DNA of 8,518 nt from an uncultured Lentisphaeraceae bacterium (GTDB lineage Bacteria > Verrucomicrobiota > Kiritimatiellia > RFP12 > DVOR01). A program made the position numbers and the translations under genes. The notes under the pieces were generated by a model. It made no database searches, was not told the origin of the DNA, and saw only the letters and a program-made list of their open reading frames with translations. Positions 1 through 5,931 of this stretch are shown here, piece by piece (position 1 is the stretch's first letter; each line of letters starts with the position of its first letter). The DNA is taken from positions 1 to 8,518 of the forward strand of contig CAMGJH010000025.1 in NCBI GenBank assembly GCA_946056345.1. Reading direction: 5' to 3'.

Positions 1-318
1 CAAGATGCCATGTTTGAGGCCCGTAGCTTTCAGATAGTTCAGGGCTTGAGCGAGGTGCTTGGGGTGAAGCGCCTCTGTGGCCTTGATTTCAATCAGAATC
101 TCGTCGTCGACCAGTAGGTCGGCAATATAGTCTCCCACCACAAAGCCATCCTCATCGCGTACGACAATGGGCACTTGGTGGCGAACCAGCAAACCGCGCT
201 TTTCCAGCCGGTGCCCCAGGGCGTTTTCGTAGACCTTCTCCAGATAGCCGGGCACAAAGCGTTGCCGCACTGCCCAAGCTGTTTCTCGGATTATTTCCAC
301 TTTCTCTTCGGTTGTCAC
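1..318 (-). CDS. GxxExxY family protein, partial (C-terminus beyond window)
   Basis: This is an incomplete gene: 106 codons run from a GTG at 318 to the window edge with no stop. I chose the GTG because AAGGAG lies 6 nt upstream (325-330). Near residue 24 the protein reads GYLEKVYENAL, which fits the GxxExxY signature (G24, E27, Y30) that names the family. Further on, DYIADLLVDDEILIEIKA (about 63-80) has the Asp...Glu-x-Lys spacing of a PD-(D/E)XK nuclease core (D67, E77, K79), and HLAQALNYLKATG matches the conserved helix that follows. Family members are small (about 125-140 residues) and their function is not established; a nuclease-like fold is inferred from the motif. Counting bases 1-120 gives 64 G/C (about 53%), well below the neighbours (42 of 60 in 3601-3660, inside hemL). 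This suggests a different origin. It lies downstream of an ACAAAG-rich repeat. Confidence 0.85.
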   Translation of the reverse strand, partial: MTTEEKVEIIRETAWAVRQRFVPGYLEKVYENALGHRLEKRGLLVRHQVPIVVRDEDGFVVGDYIADLLVDDEILIEIKATEALHPKHLAQALNYLKATGLKHGIL

Positions 319-360
319 GAGCGTCTCCTTCCCCGCATTCTCCTGCTTAACCTTCAGCGT

Positions 361-469
361 CCTTTGTGCTTCTCTGCGAGTCTTTGTGCTTCCTTGTGGT
401 TTCCCCTGCGTAGCCCAGCGTGCTTTGTGTTTCTTTGCGTGTCTTTGTGCTTCTTTGTGGTTTCCTCCA
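361..469. repeat. Two tandem copies of an ACAAAG-rich repeat
   Basis: The spacer between lpxK and the GxxExxY gene (319-476) is mostly two near-copies of one unit, 361-406 and 422-469. On the plus strand they are built from CTTTGTG, CTTCTTTG and similar words and end GTGGTTTCC. On the minus strand they read as ACCACAAAG, GCACAAAGA and CACGCAAAG words. The copies differ at only a handful of positions. The first continues into CCTGCGTAGCCC (405-416), a tail also found at the far end of the window (8507-8518). Neither strand has an in-frame stop inside the units, so spurious reading frames cross them. I see no hairpin with a U-tract here, so no terminator for lpxK is evident. Confidence 0.8.
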
Positions 470-476
470 CGCGGCA

Positions 477-1664
477 TTAGCTTTCCTTGGGCTTTTGCTT
501 GAAGCAGATGCGGCAGACGGCGTCGTGGAAGTTGTCGGCGCCGTGGAGGATTTCGATTTCGATGCGCAGGTAGTAGACGGGGACGGCGACGGCGGAGAGT
601 TTGGGGAAGCGGACGGCGTCCTTCTCGGTGGTGATGAGCGCGTCGCAGCCGAGGTCGGCGGCGCGGTTGACGACGTTGATGACTTCCTGGGTGGCGTAGC
701 GGTGGTGGTCGGCATAGCGGACGCACTCGACGAGCTCGGCGCCGTAGCCGCGCAGGAAGTTCTCGAAGCTTTGGGGGACGGCGATGCCCGAGAGGGCGAG
801 GACCTTCTTGCCGTTGAGCCAGGCGAGGTCGCGGTTAGTTTTGCCGTAGACATTCTTGAGGCGCTTGGGGGCGTGGCGGCACTCGATGATTTCGGCGTGG
901 CGGTTGAGGCGGCGGATGCGCTCGCGCAGGGCGGCGGAGTTGCCGTCGGACTTGGTGATGAAGATGAAGTCTGCGCGGCGGATGTTCTTGGCGTTCTCGC
1001 GCAGGACGCCGCGCGGGAGCATATTGCCGTTGCCGAAGGGGTTCATCTTGTCGACGAGGACGATGTCGTGCGAGTGCTTGAGGCGCTGGTACTGGAAGCC
1101 GTCGTCGAGGATGAGGGTGTCGCAGTTGAAGCGGCGGATGGCGTAGCGGCCGGACTTGACGCGGTTGCGGTCGACCAGCACCACCACGCCGGGGAGGTTG
1201 GTGGCGAGCATGTAGGGTTCGTCGCCGCCGGTTTCGGAGTCGAGGAGGACGCGGCGGCCGTCGCTGACCACGAGCGGGGGCTCGATCTTGTCGGAGAAGA
1301 TGCGTTGGAGGAAGGGCTTCTCTTTGCGCCGGTAGCCGCGCGAGAGGATGGCGACCTTGCGCCCCTCCTTGGTGAGCTCGCGGGCGAAGATTTCCACCAC
1401 CGGGGTCTTGCCGGTGCCGCCGGCGGTGACGTTGCCCACGCTGATGACCTGCACCCCCAGTGGCCAGCGGCGCAGCACGCCCACGCGGAAGAAGTACATT
1501 CGCAGCCACACCACCGCGCCATAGATCTTCGAGACGCCCTTCAGGAAGCCGAGCAGCATCTTGGGCCAGAAGTCCGTGACCTGCTTATCGGCCCCTTCGA
1601 GCTGAATGAGGGGAATGACGTAGCTCTCCAGCCGTTCGACCAGGCGGACGCGGTTCTTGGACAC
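477..1664 (-). CDS. lpxK: Tetraacyldisaccharide 4'-kinase (LpxK)
   Basis: LpxK phosphorylates the 4' position of the lipid A disaccharide 1-phosphate with ATP, at the inner face of the cytoplasmic membrane, to give lipid IVA. The 395-residue protein shows the family Walker A motif as SVGNVTAGGTGKTP (about 75-88, K86), then SRGYRRK (109-114), GGDEP (146-150), TLILDDGFQYQRL (183-195, acidic pair D187/D188), FGNGNMLPRG (210-219), ADHHRY (318-323) and TTEKDAVRFPKL (345-356). The hydrophobic stretch around 35-60 fits the N-terminal membrane-associated helix. The protein is longer than the usual 320-350 residues because about 25 extra residues precede the P-loop region. The start is GTG with GGAGG 8 nt upstream, and only 15 bp separate it from the purF stop, so it is probably co-transcribed with purF. 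It marks the organism as lipopolysaccharide-producing. Confidence 0.95.
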   Translation of the reverse strand: MSKNRVRLVERLESYVIPLIQLEGADKQVTDFWPKMLLGFLKGVSKIYGAVVWLRMYFFRVGVLRRWPLGVQVISVGNVTAGGTGKTPVVEIFARELTKEGRKVAILSRGYRRKEKPFLQRIFSDKIEPPLVVSDGRRVLLDSETGGDEPYMLATNLPGVVVLVDRNRVKSGRYAIRRFNCDTLILDDGFQYQRLKHSHDIVLVDKMNPFGNGNMLPRGVLRENAKNIRRADFIFITKSDGNSAALRERIRRLNRHAEIIECRHAPKRLKNVYGKTNRDLAWLNGKKVLALSGIAVPQSFENFLRGYGAELVECVRYADHHRYATQEVINVVNRAADLGCDALITTEKDAVRFPKLSAVAVPVYYLRIEIEILHGADNFHDAVCRICFKQKPKES

Positions 1665-1679
1665 GGCCGCGGCCTCCGC

Positions 1680-3167
1680 TTACAGCTTAGCCTTCATCGC
1701 GCACACATCGCCGCAACAGGCGCAGTGGCCCTTGCAGCCGCCGTGACCGCGCAGGGAGATGTCCTCGCCGGTCCAGCAGTAGGTGCAGATCTTCTTGCCG
1801 ATGCCGATGGCCTTCTCCACGTCCTCCACGCGCTGGAAGGCGAGCGAGGTCATCCCCAGGCGCTTGCGGATCTCCTCGACCAGGCGCTTGTAGGGCTCGC
1901 CATCGGGGTCGCGGTAGCGCTCGATATCCGCGTCGGGTCCGTCGAGCTCGGCGATGATGCGGCGGGTGATGAGGTCCATCACGCTCTCGGTGCGCGAGAA
2001 GGTGAGGAACTTGCACTTATAGAGGAGCGGCGGGCAGGCGATGCGCACATGCACCTCCTCGGCCCCGGCCTTGTACAACCGCGAGACCTGATTGCGCAGC
2101 TGGGTGCCGCGGACGATGGAGTCGTCGCAGAAGATCAACTTCTTGCCCTCGATAAGCTCGGGCACCGGCAACAGTTTCATATTGGCAATCTTCTGGCGCA
2201 GGCTCTGATCCGGCGGCATAAAGCTGCGCGGCCAGGTGGGCGTGTACTTGACGAAGGGGCGCGCGTAGCGGATGCCGCTCTCGAAGGCGTAGCCGAGCGC
2301 GTGCGCCACGCCCGAGTCGGGGATGCCGGCCACGTGGTCGCCGGCCACGGGGTTGCGCCGCGCCAGATAGGCCCCCGAGCGATAGCGCGTGCGCTCCACG
2401 CCCACGCCTTCGTAGGTGCTGGCCGGATAGCCATAGTAAACGTAGAGGAACGAGCAGATGGCCGACTCCTCATAGCCCTCGAACTTCGTCTCCACTCCCT
2501 CGGGCGTGATGGCGACAATCTCCCCGGCGCGCAAATCCCGCACGCGGCTGTAGCCCAAGTTCGGGAAGGCGGCGGTCTCTTCGGTGACGGCCCAGCCCTC
2601 CTCCTTCTGCCCAATCACGATTGGCGTGCGGCCAAAGCGGTCACGCGCGGCATAGAGCACCCCGCGCTCGGAGAGCAGCAGCAGTGAGGCCGAGCCCTCC
2701 ACCCGGCTCTGGGCGAACTTCAGCCCCTCCTCGATGGTATCACGCGAGTTGATGAGCATTGAGAGGACCTCCAGGGCGTTGATCTCCCCCTCCTTGCCCA
2801 GTTCGCAGAAGTGCGTCGAGCGGTCCTTCACCAGCTCCTCGACAATCTCCGCGAGGTTCGTCACCAGCCCCACCATCACCAGCGCGTACATCCCCAGGTG
2901 CGAGCGCACGAGGATGGGCTGGTCATCGTGGTCGCTAATCACCCCGATGCCAAAGCGCGGCGAGAGGCCGGCGAAGCGCTTGGCCGCGCCCTCGAAGCGG
3001 GTGCGGAACTGCGCGTTCTGGATATTGTGGATGGAGCGGTGGAAGGTGTTGCCGGCGTAGAAGGCCATACCGCCGCGCACCGTTCCCATGTGGGAGTGGT
3101 AGTCCGTGCCAAAGTAGACGTCCGAAACGCATCCCTGTTCCGCGACGACGCCGAAAAAGCCGCCCAT
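1680..3167 (-). CDS. purF: Amidophosphoribosyltransferase-like protein (PurF variant with degenerate glutaminase site)
   Basis: PurF makes 5-phosphoribosylamine from PRPP in the first step of purine synthesis, normally using ammonia released from glutamine by an N-terminal Ntn glutaminase whose nucleophile is the Cys after Met1 or after a short propeptide. This 495-residue protein starts MGGFFGVVAEQGC, so Gly takes the Cys position. The usual HRGQ, GHVRY and HNGNL motifs are also replaced (TVRGGMA at 29-35, GIGVISD at 73-79, MVGLVTN at 98-104). The phosphoribosyltransferase half looks intact: GIPDSGVAHALGYA (281-294), QSLRQ (321-325) and the PRPP loop KLIFCDDSIVRGTQ (343-356). C238, C385, C461 and C464 (CTYCWTG, aligning with CLACFTG of Bacillus PurF) match the four [4Fe-4S] ligands. 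A cysteine-rich tail follows (C478, C482, C484, C485, C489). I recall similar MGGFFG-type proteins in other bacteria. It may use free ammonia or a partner glutaminase. The ATG has AAGGAG 6 nt upstream. Confidence 0.88.
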   Translation of the reverse strand: MGGFFGVVAEQGCVSDVYFGTDYHSHMGTVRGGMAFYAGNTFHRSIHNIQNAQFRTRFEGAAKRFAGLSPRFGIGVISDHDDQPILVRSHLGMYALVMVGLVTNLAEIVEELVKDRSTHFCELGKEGEINALEVLSMLINSRDTIEEGLKFAQSRVEGSASLLLLSERGVLYAARDRFGRTPIVIGQKEEGWAVTEETAAFPNLGYSRVRDLRAGEIVAITPEGVETKFEGYEESAICSFLYVYYGYPASTYEGVGVERTRYRSGAYLARRNPVAGDHVAGIPDSGVAHALGYAFESGIRYARPFVKYTPTWPRSFMPPDQSLRQKIANMKLLPVPELIEGKKLIFCDDSIVRGTQLRNQVSRLYKAGAEEVHVRIACPPLLYKCKFLTFSRTESVMDLITRRIIAELDGPDADIERYRDPDGEPYKRLVEEIRKRLGMTSLAFQRVEDVEKAIGIGKKICTYCWTGEDISLRGHGGCKGHCACCGDVCAMKAKL

Positions 3168-3208
3168 GTCTCTCTCCTTGACGGGGTTAGTGAAGAAAGG
3201 ATGGCCCT

Positions 3209-3217
3209 AGTGTAGCA
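3209..3217 (-). promoter_or_regulatory. Extended -10 promoter for purF-lpxK
   Basis: On the minus strand the sequence reads TGC-TACACT, an extended -10 (TGn followed by a TATAAT-like hexamer), 41 nt before the purF ATG. No good -35 is present 17 bp upstream, which is usual for extended -10 promoters. The surrounding 16 bases match the proposed flp1 promoter (8349-8367) at 14 positions. A start point near 3202 would leave a leader of about 35 nt carrying the AAGGAG ribosome site. Prediction by eye only. Confidence 0.5.
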
Positions 3218-3254
3218 CATTTGCCGGGCGTGCGTGCACGCCGGCGATGTGCTA
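3213..3254. repeat. Long imperfect palindrome upstream of purF
   Basis: TAGCACAT (3213-3220) is the exact reverse complement of ATGTGCTA (3247-3254). Between them GCCG (3223-3226) pairs with CGGC (3242-3245), and GCGTGC (3228-3233) pairs with GCACGC (3236-3241) around a GT turn. That makes 18 base pairs with one bulged G and one small internal loop. One foot of the palindrome overlaps the purF extended -10. It could be a cruciform, a repressor site or a remnant palindromic repeat. No U-tract follows on either strand, so a classical terminator is less likely. Confidence 0.7.
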
Positions 3255-3277
3255 GCGGTTAGCTGTTAGCGGTTCTG
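3252..3277. repeat. Short degenerate heptamer array (CKGTTAG type)
   Basis: The plus strand reads GCGGTTA, GCTGTTA, GCGGTTC, about three 7-bp units that can be phased as CGGTTAG and CTGTTAG. The same word recurs in reverse at the hemL stop (CTAACCG at 3305-3311). The CTGTTAG phase shares its first four bases with the other heptamers in the window (CTGTTCA, CTGTCGA), so it may be a diverged member of the same repeat class. Confidence 0.5.
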
Positions 3278-3279
3278 TG

Positions 3280-3299
3280 GCCGCGCAACCTTGCGCGGC
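3280..3299. terminator. Perfect 9-bp hairpin just after hemL
   Basis: GCCGCGCAA (3280-3288) and TTGCGCGGC (3291-3299) are exact reverse complements around CC. The hairpin begins 5 nt past the hemL stop codon on the minus strand. It is the right place for a transcription end between hemL and purF, but no run of U follows. It may instead be a palindromic repeat or an RNA-stabilising 3' structure. Confidence 0.4.
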
Positions 3300-3304
3300 A
3301 GGGG

Positions 3305-4594
3305 CTAACCGTTCAGCGCGGCCAATGTCTCGGCGGCGGCCGAGATGATCTGCGCGCAGTCGGCCTCGGTGTGGGCGGCGGAGAGGAAGTTGACCTCGAA
3401 CTGGGAGGGCTCCAGGTAGACCCCGCGCGCGAGCATCCCGTGGAAGAAGGCGGCGTAGAGGCGGCTGTCGCAGCGTTTGGCCTCGGCCAGGTTCCAGGGC
3501 AGCTCGGCCGAGGCGAAGGGGGTAAAGAGCGTCTCGTGGCGGCGTACGCGCAGGGCCACCCCGGCCTTCTCGGCGGCCGCGTCGATCCCCTCGGCCACAC
3601 GCTTGGCCATCGCCGCCAGGCGCGGATAGGGGTTTTCGCGCTCCAGCCGCCGCAAGACTGTGAGGGCTGCGGCCACGGCCACGGGGTTGCCCGAGAGCGT
3701 GCCGGCCTGGTAGACGCGCCCCTCGGGGGCCAGCGCGTCCATCACCTCGGCCTTTGCGCCGAGGGCGGCGAGGGGGAAGCCGCCGCCGATGACTTTGCCC
3801 ATCGTCACGATGTCCGGCTCGATGCCCTCGGCTTCGCTCCACAGGCCGAGGCGGAAGCGGAAGGCGTTGATGACTTCGTCGCAGATCAGCAGGGCACCGG
3901 CGCGGTGGGCGGCCTCGGCCAGGGCCTTGAGGGAACCAGGCTTGGGCGGCACGCAGCCCATGTTCCCGGCCACGGGCTCGACGATGAGGGCGGCCACGCG
4001 CCCGGGATGGGCGGCGAAGGCGCGCTCGGCGGCCTCGGGGTCGTTGTAGGGGATGACGAGGGTGTCGCGGGCGAGGGCGGCGGGGATCCCGGCGCTGGCC
4101 ACCTCCGCCCCATCTCCGGCGGTGAGCACGCCGCTGCCCGCGCTCACCAGCAACCCATCGCTATGGCCGTGGTAGCAGCCCTCGCACTTGATAATCAGCT
4201 CGCGCCCGGTCACCCCACGCGCCAGGCGAATGGCGGACATCACCGCCTCGGTGCCCGAATTGACCAGCCGCACCTTGTCGATGAAGGGGATATGCGCCAC
4301 CAGCCACTCGGCCAGCTCGATTTCCTGGGGCGTGTTGATACCGAAGGTGGTGCCGGCGCGGGCGGCGCGGGCGACAGCCTCGGCCACCTCCTCGTCGCCG
4401 TGCCCAAGGATCATCGCCCCCCACGAGCAGCAGCAATCGATGAGTTCGCGCCCATCGGCCAGGAAGATGCGCGAGCCTTTGCCGCCCGTGACGTAGATGG
4501 GCGTGCCGCCCACGCTATTGAAGGCCCGCACCGGGGAGTTCACCCCGCCGGGAATGACGCGCTGCGCGCGCTCAAAGAGTTTCTCGTGTTCCAT
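3305..4594 (-). CDS. hemL: Glutamate-1-semialdehyde 2,1-aminomutase (HemL)
   Basis: HemL is a cytosolic PLP enzyme that converts glutamate-1-semialdehyde to 5-aminolevulinate, the last step of the C5 route into haem and other tetrapyrroles. The 429-residue length is typical. Family landmarks in order are LFERAQRVIPGGVNSPVRAF (6-25), SWGAMILGHGDEEV (57-70), TTFGINTPQEIELAE (82-96), RLVNSGTEAVMSAIRLAR (109-126), YHGHSDGLL (141-149), IVEPVAGNMG (204-213), LICDEVINAFR (236-246, D239 facing the PLP ring nitrogen), MGKVIGGGFPLAALG (265-279, Schiff-base K267), QAGTLSGNPVA (296-306) and FEVNFLSAAHTE (399-410). One oddity is CCC at 54-56 before SWGAM, where homologues usually have D-Y-V/I-G or similar. 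I chose the ATG at 4594 (MEHEKLFERAQ) because GGAGGAG ends 7 nt before it and family N-termini align there. An in-frame ATG at 4621 lies inside the repeat array and is unlikely. It probably belongs to the dut transcript. Confidence 0.96.
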   Translation of the reverse strand: MEHEKLFERAQRVIPGGVNSPVRAFNSVGGTPIYVTGGKGSRIFLADGRELIDCCCSWGAMILGHGDEEVAEAVARAARAGTTFGINTPQEIELAEWLVAHIPFIDKVRLVNSGTEAVMSAIRLARGVTGRELIIKCEGCYHGHSDGLLVSAGSGVLTAGDGAEVASAGIPAALARDTLVIPYNDPEAAERAFAAHPGRVAALIVEPVAGNMGCVPPKPGSLKALAEAAHRAGALLICDEVINAFRFRLGLWSEAEGIEPDIVTMGKVIGGGFPLAALGAKAEVMDALAPEGRVYQAGTLSGNPVAVAAALTVLRRLERENPYPRLAAMAKRVAEGIDAAAEKAGVALRVRRHETLFTPFASAELPWNLAEAKRCDSRLYAAFFHGMLARGVYLEPSQFEVNFLSAAHTEADCAQIISAAAETLAALNG

Positions 4595-4606
4595 CGCTTC
4601 TCTCCT

Positions 4607-4718
4607 CCGTTCACCGTTCACCGTTCACCGTTCACCGTTCACTGTTCACCGTTCACCGTTCACCGTTCACTGTTCACTGTTCACCGTTCACCGTTCACTG
4701 TTCACTGTTCACCGTTCA
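4607..4718. repeat. Array of 16 heptamers, CYGTTCA
   Basis: Sixteen uninterrupted 7-bp units run from 4607 to 4718 on the plus strand. Eleven are CCGTTCA and five are CTGTTCA (starting at 4642, 4670, 4677, 4698 and 4705). A degenerate unit, CCGCTCG, follows at 4719. The array fills nearly all of the space between dut and hemL. Its last units contain the dut stop codon, and its first unit contributes the GG of the hemL ribosome site. Read on the gene strand (TGAACGG) it meets TGA in all three frames; on the other strand it is fully open. Confidence 0.97.
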
Positions 4719-5140
4719 CCGCTCGACCCAAAGCCGCCGGTGCCGCGGGCGGTCGCCTCGTCTACCGGCCCCTCCACGGGCTCGACGCGCAGGACCGGGG
4801 CCACGACCAGCTGGGCAATGCGCATCCCCGGCTCGATGTGGAAGGGTTCGCGCCCGTGGTTGATAAGCAGCACCTTTAGCTCGCCGCGGTAACCCTCGTC
4901 GATCGTGCCGGGCGCATTGAGCACCGTCACCCCATAGCGCGCGGCTAGACCGCTCCGCGGCCGGACCTGCGCCTCGGTTCCCGCCGGCAGAGAGACCTTG
5001 AGCCCGGTGGAGACGGCTGCCCACGCGCCCGGCTCCAGGGTGTACGCCTCACTGGCGGCCAAATCGAGCCCCGCATCGCCGGGGTGGGCGTAGCGCGGCA
5101 CCTGCGCGCGCTCGTTCAATCGCTGAAAGGTCACGGTCAT
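4709..5140 (-). CDS. dut: dUTP diphosphatase (trimeric dUTPase)
   Basis: Dut hydrolyses dUTP to dUMP and pyrophosphate, which keeps uracil out of DNA and supplies dUMP for thymidylate synthesis. All five motifs of the homotrimeric family are present in 143 residues: DAGLDL (22-27), PRSGLA near 61-66, NAPGTIDEGYRGE near 75-87 with the catalytic Asp, RIAQLVV near 106-112, and the C-terminal phosphate-closing arm RGTGGFGSSG. Length is normal. The ATG overlaps the stop of the upstream HAD gene as ATGA, with GGAG 5 nt before it, so the two are translationally coupled. The last codons and the TGA stop are written by the edge of the CYGTTCA heptamer array: after the motif 5 glycine only Glu-Arg follow. 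The enzyme looks complete because motif 5 is whole. Confidence 0.97.
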   Translation of the reverse strand: MTVTFQRLNERAQVPRYAHPGDAGLDLAASEAYTLEPGAWAAVSTGLKVSLPAGTEAQVRPRSGLAARYGVTVLNAPGTIDEGYRGELKVLLINHGREPFHIEPGMRIAQLVVAPVLRVEPVEGPVDEATARGTGGFGSSGER

Positions 5141-5931
5141 AGCATCTCCAAGAAGTCTGTCCAGGTGTTCAGGCGGCGGGCCTGGGCGGGATACGCCTGC
5201 GGCGGGGCGGCGGGCGGCGGGCAGACGTAGCAGCGCAGACCGGCGGCCAGGGCGGCGGTGGAGCCCACGCGCGAATCCTCGAAGGCGACGGCCTGCTCGG
5301 GGGCAACAGCGCAGCGCGCGAGGGCCAGCTGGTAGCCATCAGGAAAGGGCTTGCCGCGGGGCGCGTCGTCGGAGGGGACCGAGCACTCCTCGTCGAGCAG
5401 CCCCTCCAACTGGCAGAGGCGTAGGTTGCGGGCAATGGTCCGCCGCGGAGAACCCGAGACGTAGGCGCAGCGGACGCCGGCCTGGCGCAGCGCGCGTAGC
5501 AACGCCACGGCCGGCTCAATCACCGGCGGGGCCAGGGCAAAGAGTTCGTCAAAGCGGCAACAGAGGCGATGGCCGAGCGCGTGCGTGGAGAGTCCGGCCA
5601 AGACATCGGGAAAGGCCCCGCGCAGCGCGGCATCGGCATCTGGCCAGGCCAGGCCGTAGGTGAGCTCGGTCAACCGCCGCGGACTCTGCCGGCAGCCAAG
5701 GTCCTCAAAGACCAACGAGAGCGCCTCGGCCCACAACCGCTCGGTGTCGAAGAGTGTGCCGTCGATGTCGAAGAGGGCGCACGCAGGGAAGTCGACAGTC
5801 GACAGTCGACAGTCGACAGGACGCGTTCCGCGACGGGTAAACACTTGGGGTTGGGCCAGACGCTTCACCTCTGGTGCCAGCACTGTCGACTGTCGACTGT
5901 TCACTGTCGACTCTTCTTTCTCAGTGTGCAT
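5137..5931 (-). CDS. HAD-superfamily hydrolase (beta-phosphoglucomutase-like subfamily) with repeat-encoded N-terminus
   Basis: This is a 264-residue HAD phosphatase. Motif I is LFDIDGTLFDTE (53-64, nucleophile D55 and general acid D57). Motif II is YVSGSPR (157-163, S159). Motif III is the Lys in RGKPFPDGY (192-200, K194). Motif IV is FEDSRVG (217-223, D219). The cap inserted after motif I (about 70-135) is the helical type of subfamily I, as in sugar-phosphate phosphatases and phosphoglucomutases; the substrate cannot be named. Residues 1-47 are not HAD: they are encoded by two oppositely oriented heptamer arrays and the piece between them. The ATG at 5931 is nevertheless supported by GGAGG 8 nt upstream, and it overlaps the TadG-like stop by 11 bp. 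The ATGA overlap with dut suggests co-expression, perhaps in nucleotide clean-up, which is inference only. Confidence 0.85.
   Translation of the reverse strand: MHTEKEESTVNSRQSTVLAPEVKRLAQPQVFTRRGTRPVDCRLSTVDFPACALFDIDGTLFDTERLWAEALSLVFEDLGCRQSPRRLTELTYGLAWPDADAALRGAFPDVLAGLSTHALGHRLCCRFDELFALAPPVIEPAVALLRALRQAGVRCAYVSGSPRRTIARNLRLCQLEGLLDEECSVPSDDAPRGKPFPDGYQLALARCAVAPEQAVAFEDSRVGSTAALAAGLRCYVCPPPAAPPQAYPAQARRLNTWTDFLEML
5791..5910. repeat. Inverted pair of CTGTCGA heptamer arrays with 63-nt centre
   Basis: Four GTCGACA units (5791-5818) face four reversed units (5883-5910: CTGTCGA, CTGTCGA, CTGTTCA, CTGTCGA). Shifted by one base, 5792-5819 pairs with 5883-5910 at 26 of 28 positions, enclosing 5820-5882. 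The first 22 bases inside the left array (5819-5840) resemble those beside the second array at 7863-7884 in 19 positions. The whole element is read through by the HAD gene. Mixing of a CTGTTCA unit among CTGTCGA units links this repeat to the array at 4607. Confidence 0.85.

Noticed and set aside
420..2687. Very long plus-strand open frame (755 codons) opposite lpxK and purF
   Set aside because: It spans two convincing minus-strand genes, has low-complexity Ala/Val/Asp/Gly composition typical of the antisense of GC-rich genes, and shows no recognisable motif.
4595..4621. Upstream ATG for hemL giving nine extra residues
   Set aside because: It lies inside the heptamer array with no ribosome site; the ATG at 4594 has GGAGGAG and matches family N-termini.
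4607..4718. Possible CRISPR array
   Set aside because: The units are 7 bp and contiguous with no spacers, and no cas gene is present.
3371..4879. Plus-strand open frame of 502 codons opposite hemL, with a repetitive FTVHRSP segment
   Set aside because: It mirrors hemL and reads the CYGTTCA array, which is open on that strand. The peptide repeat is only the 21-base cycle of the heptamer.
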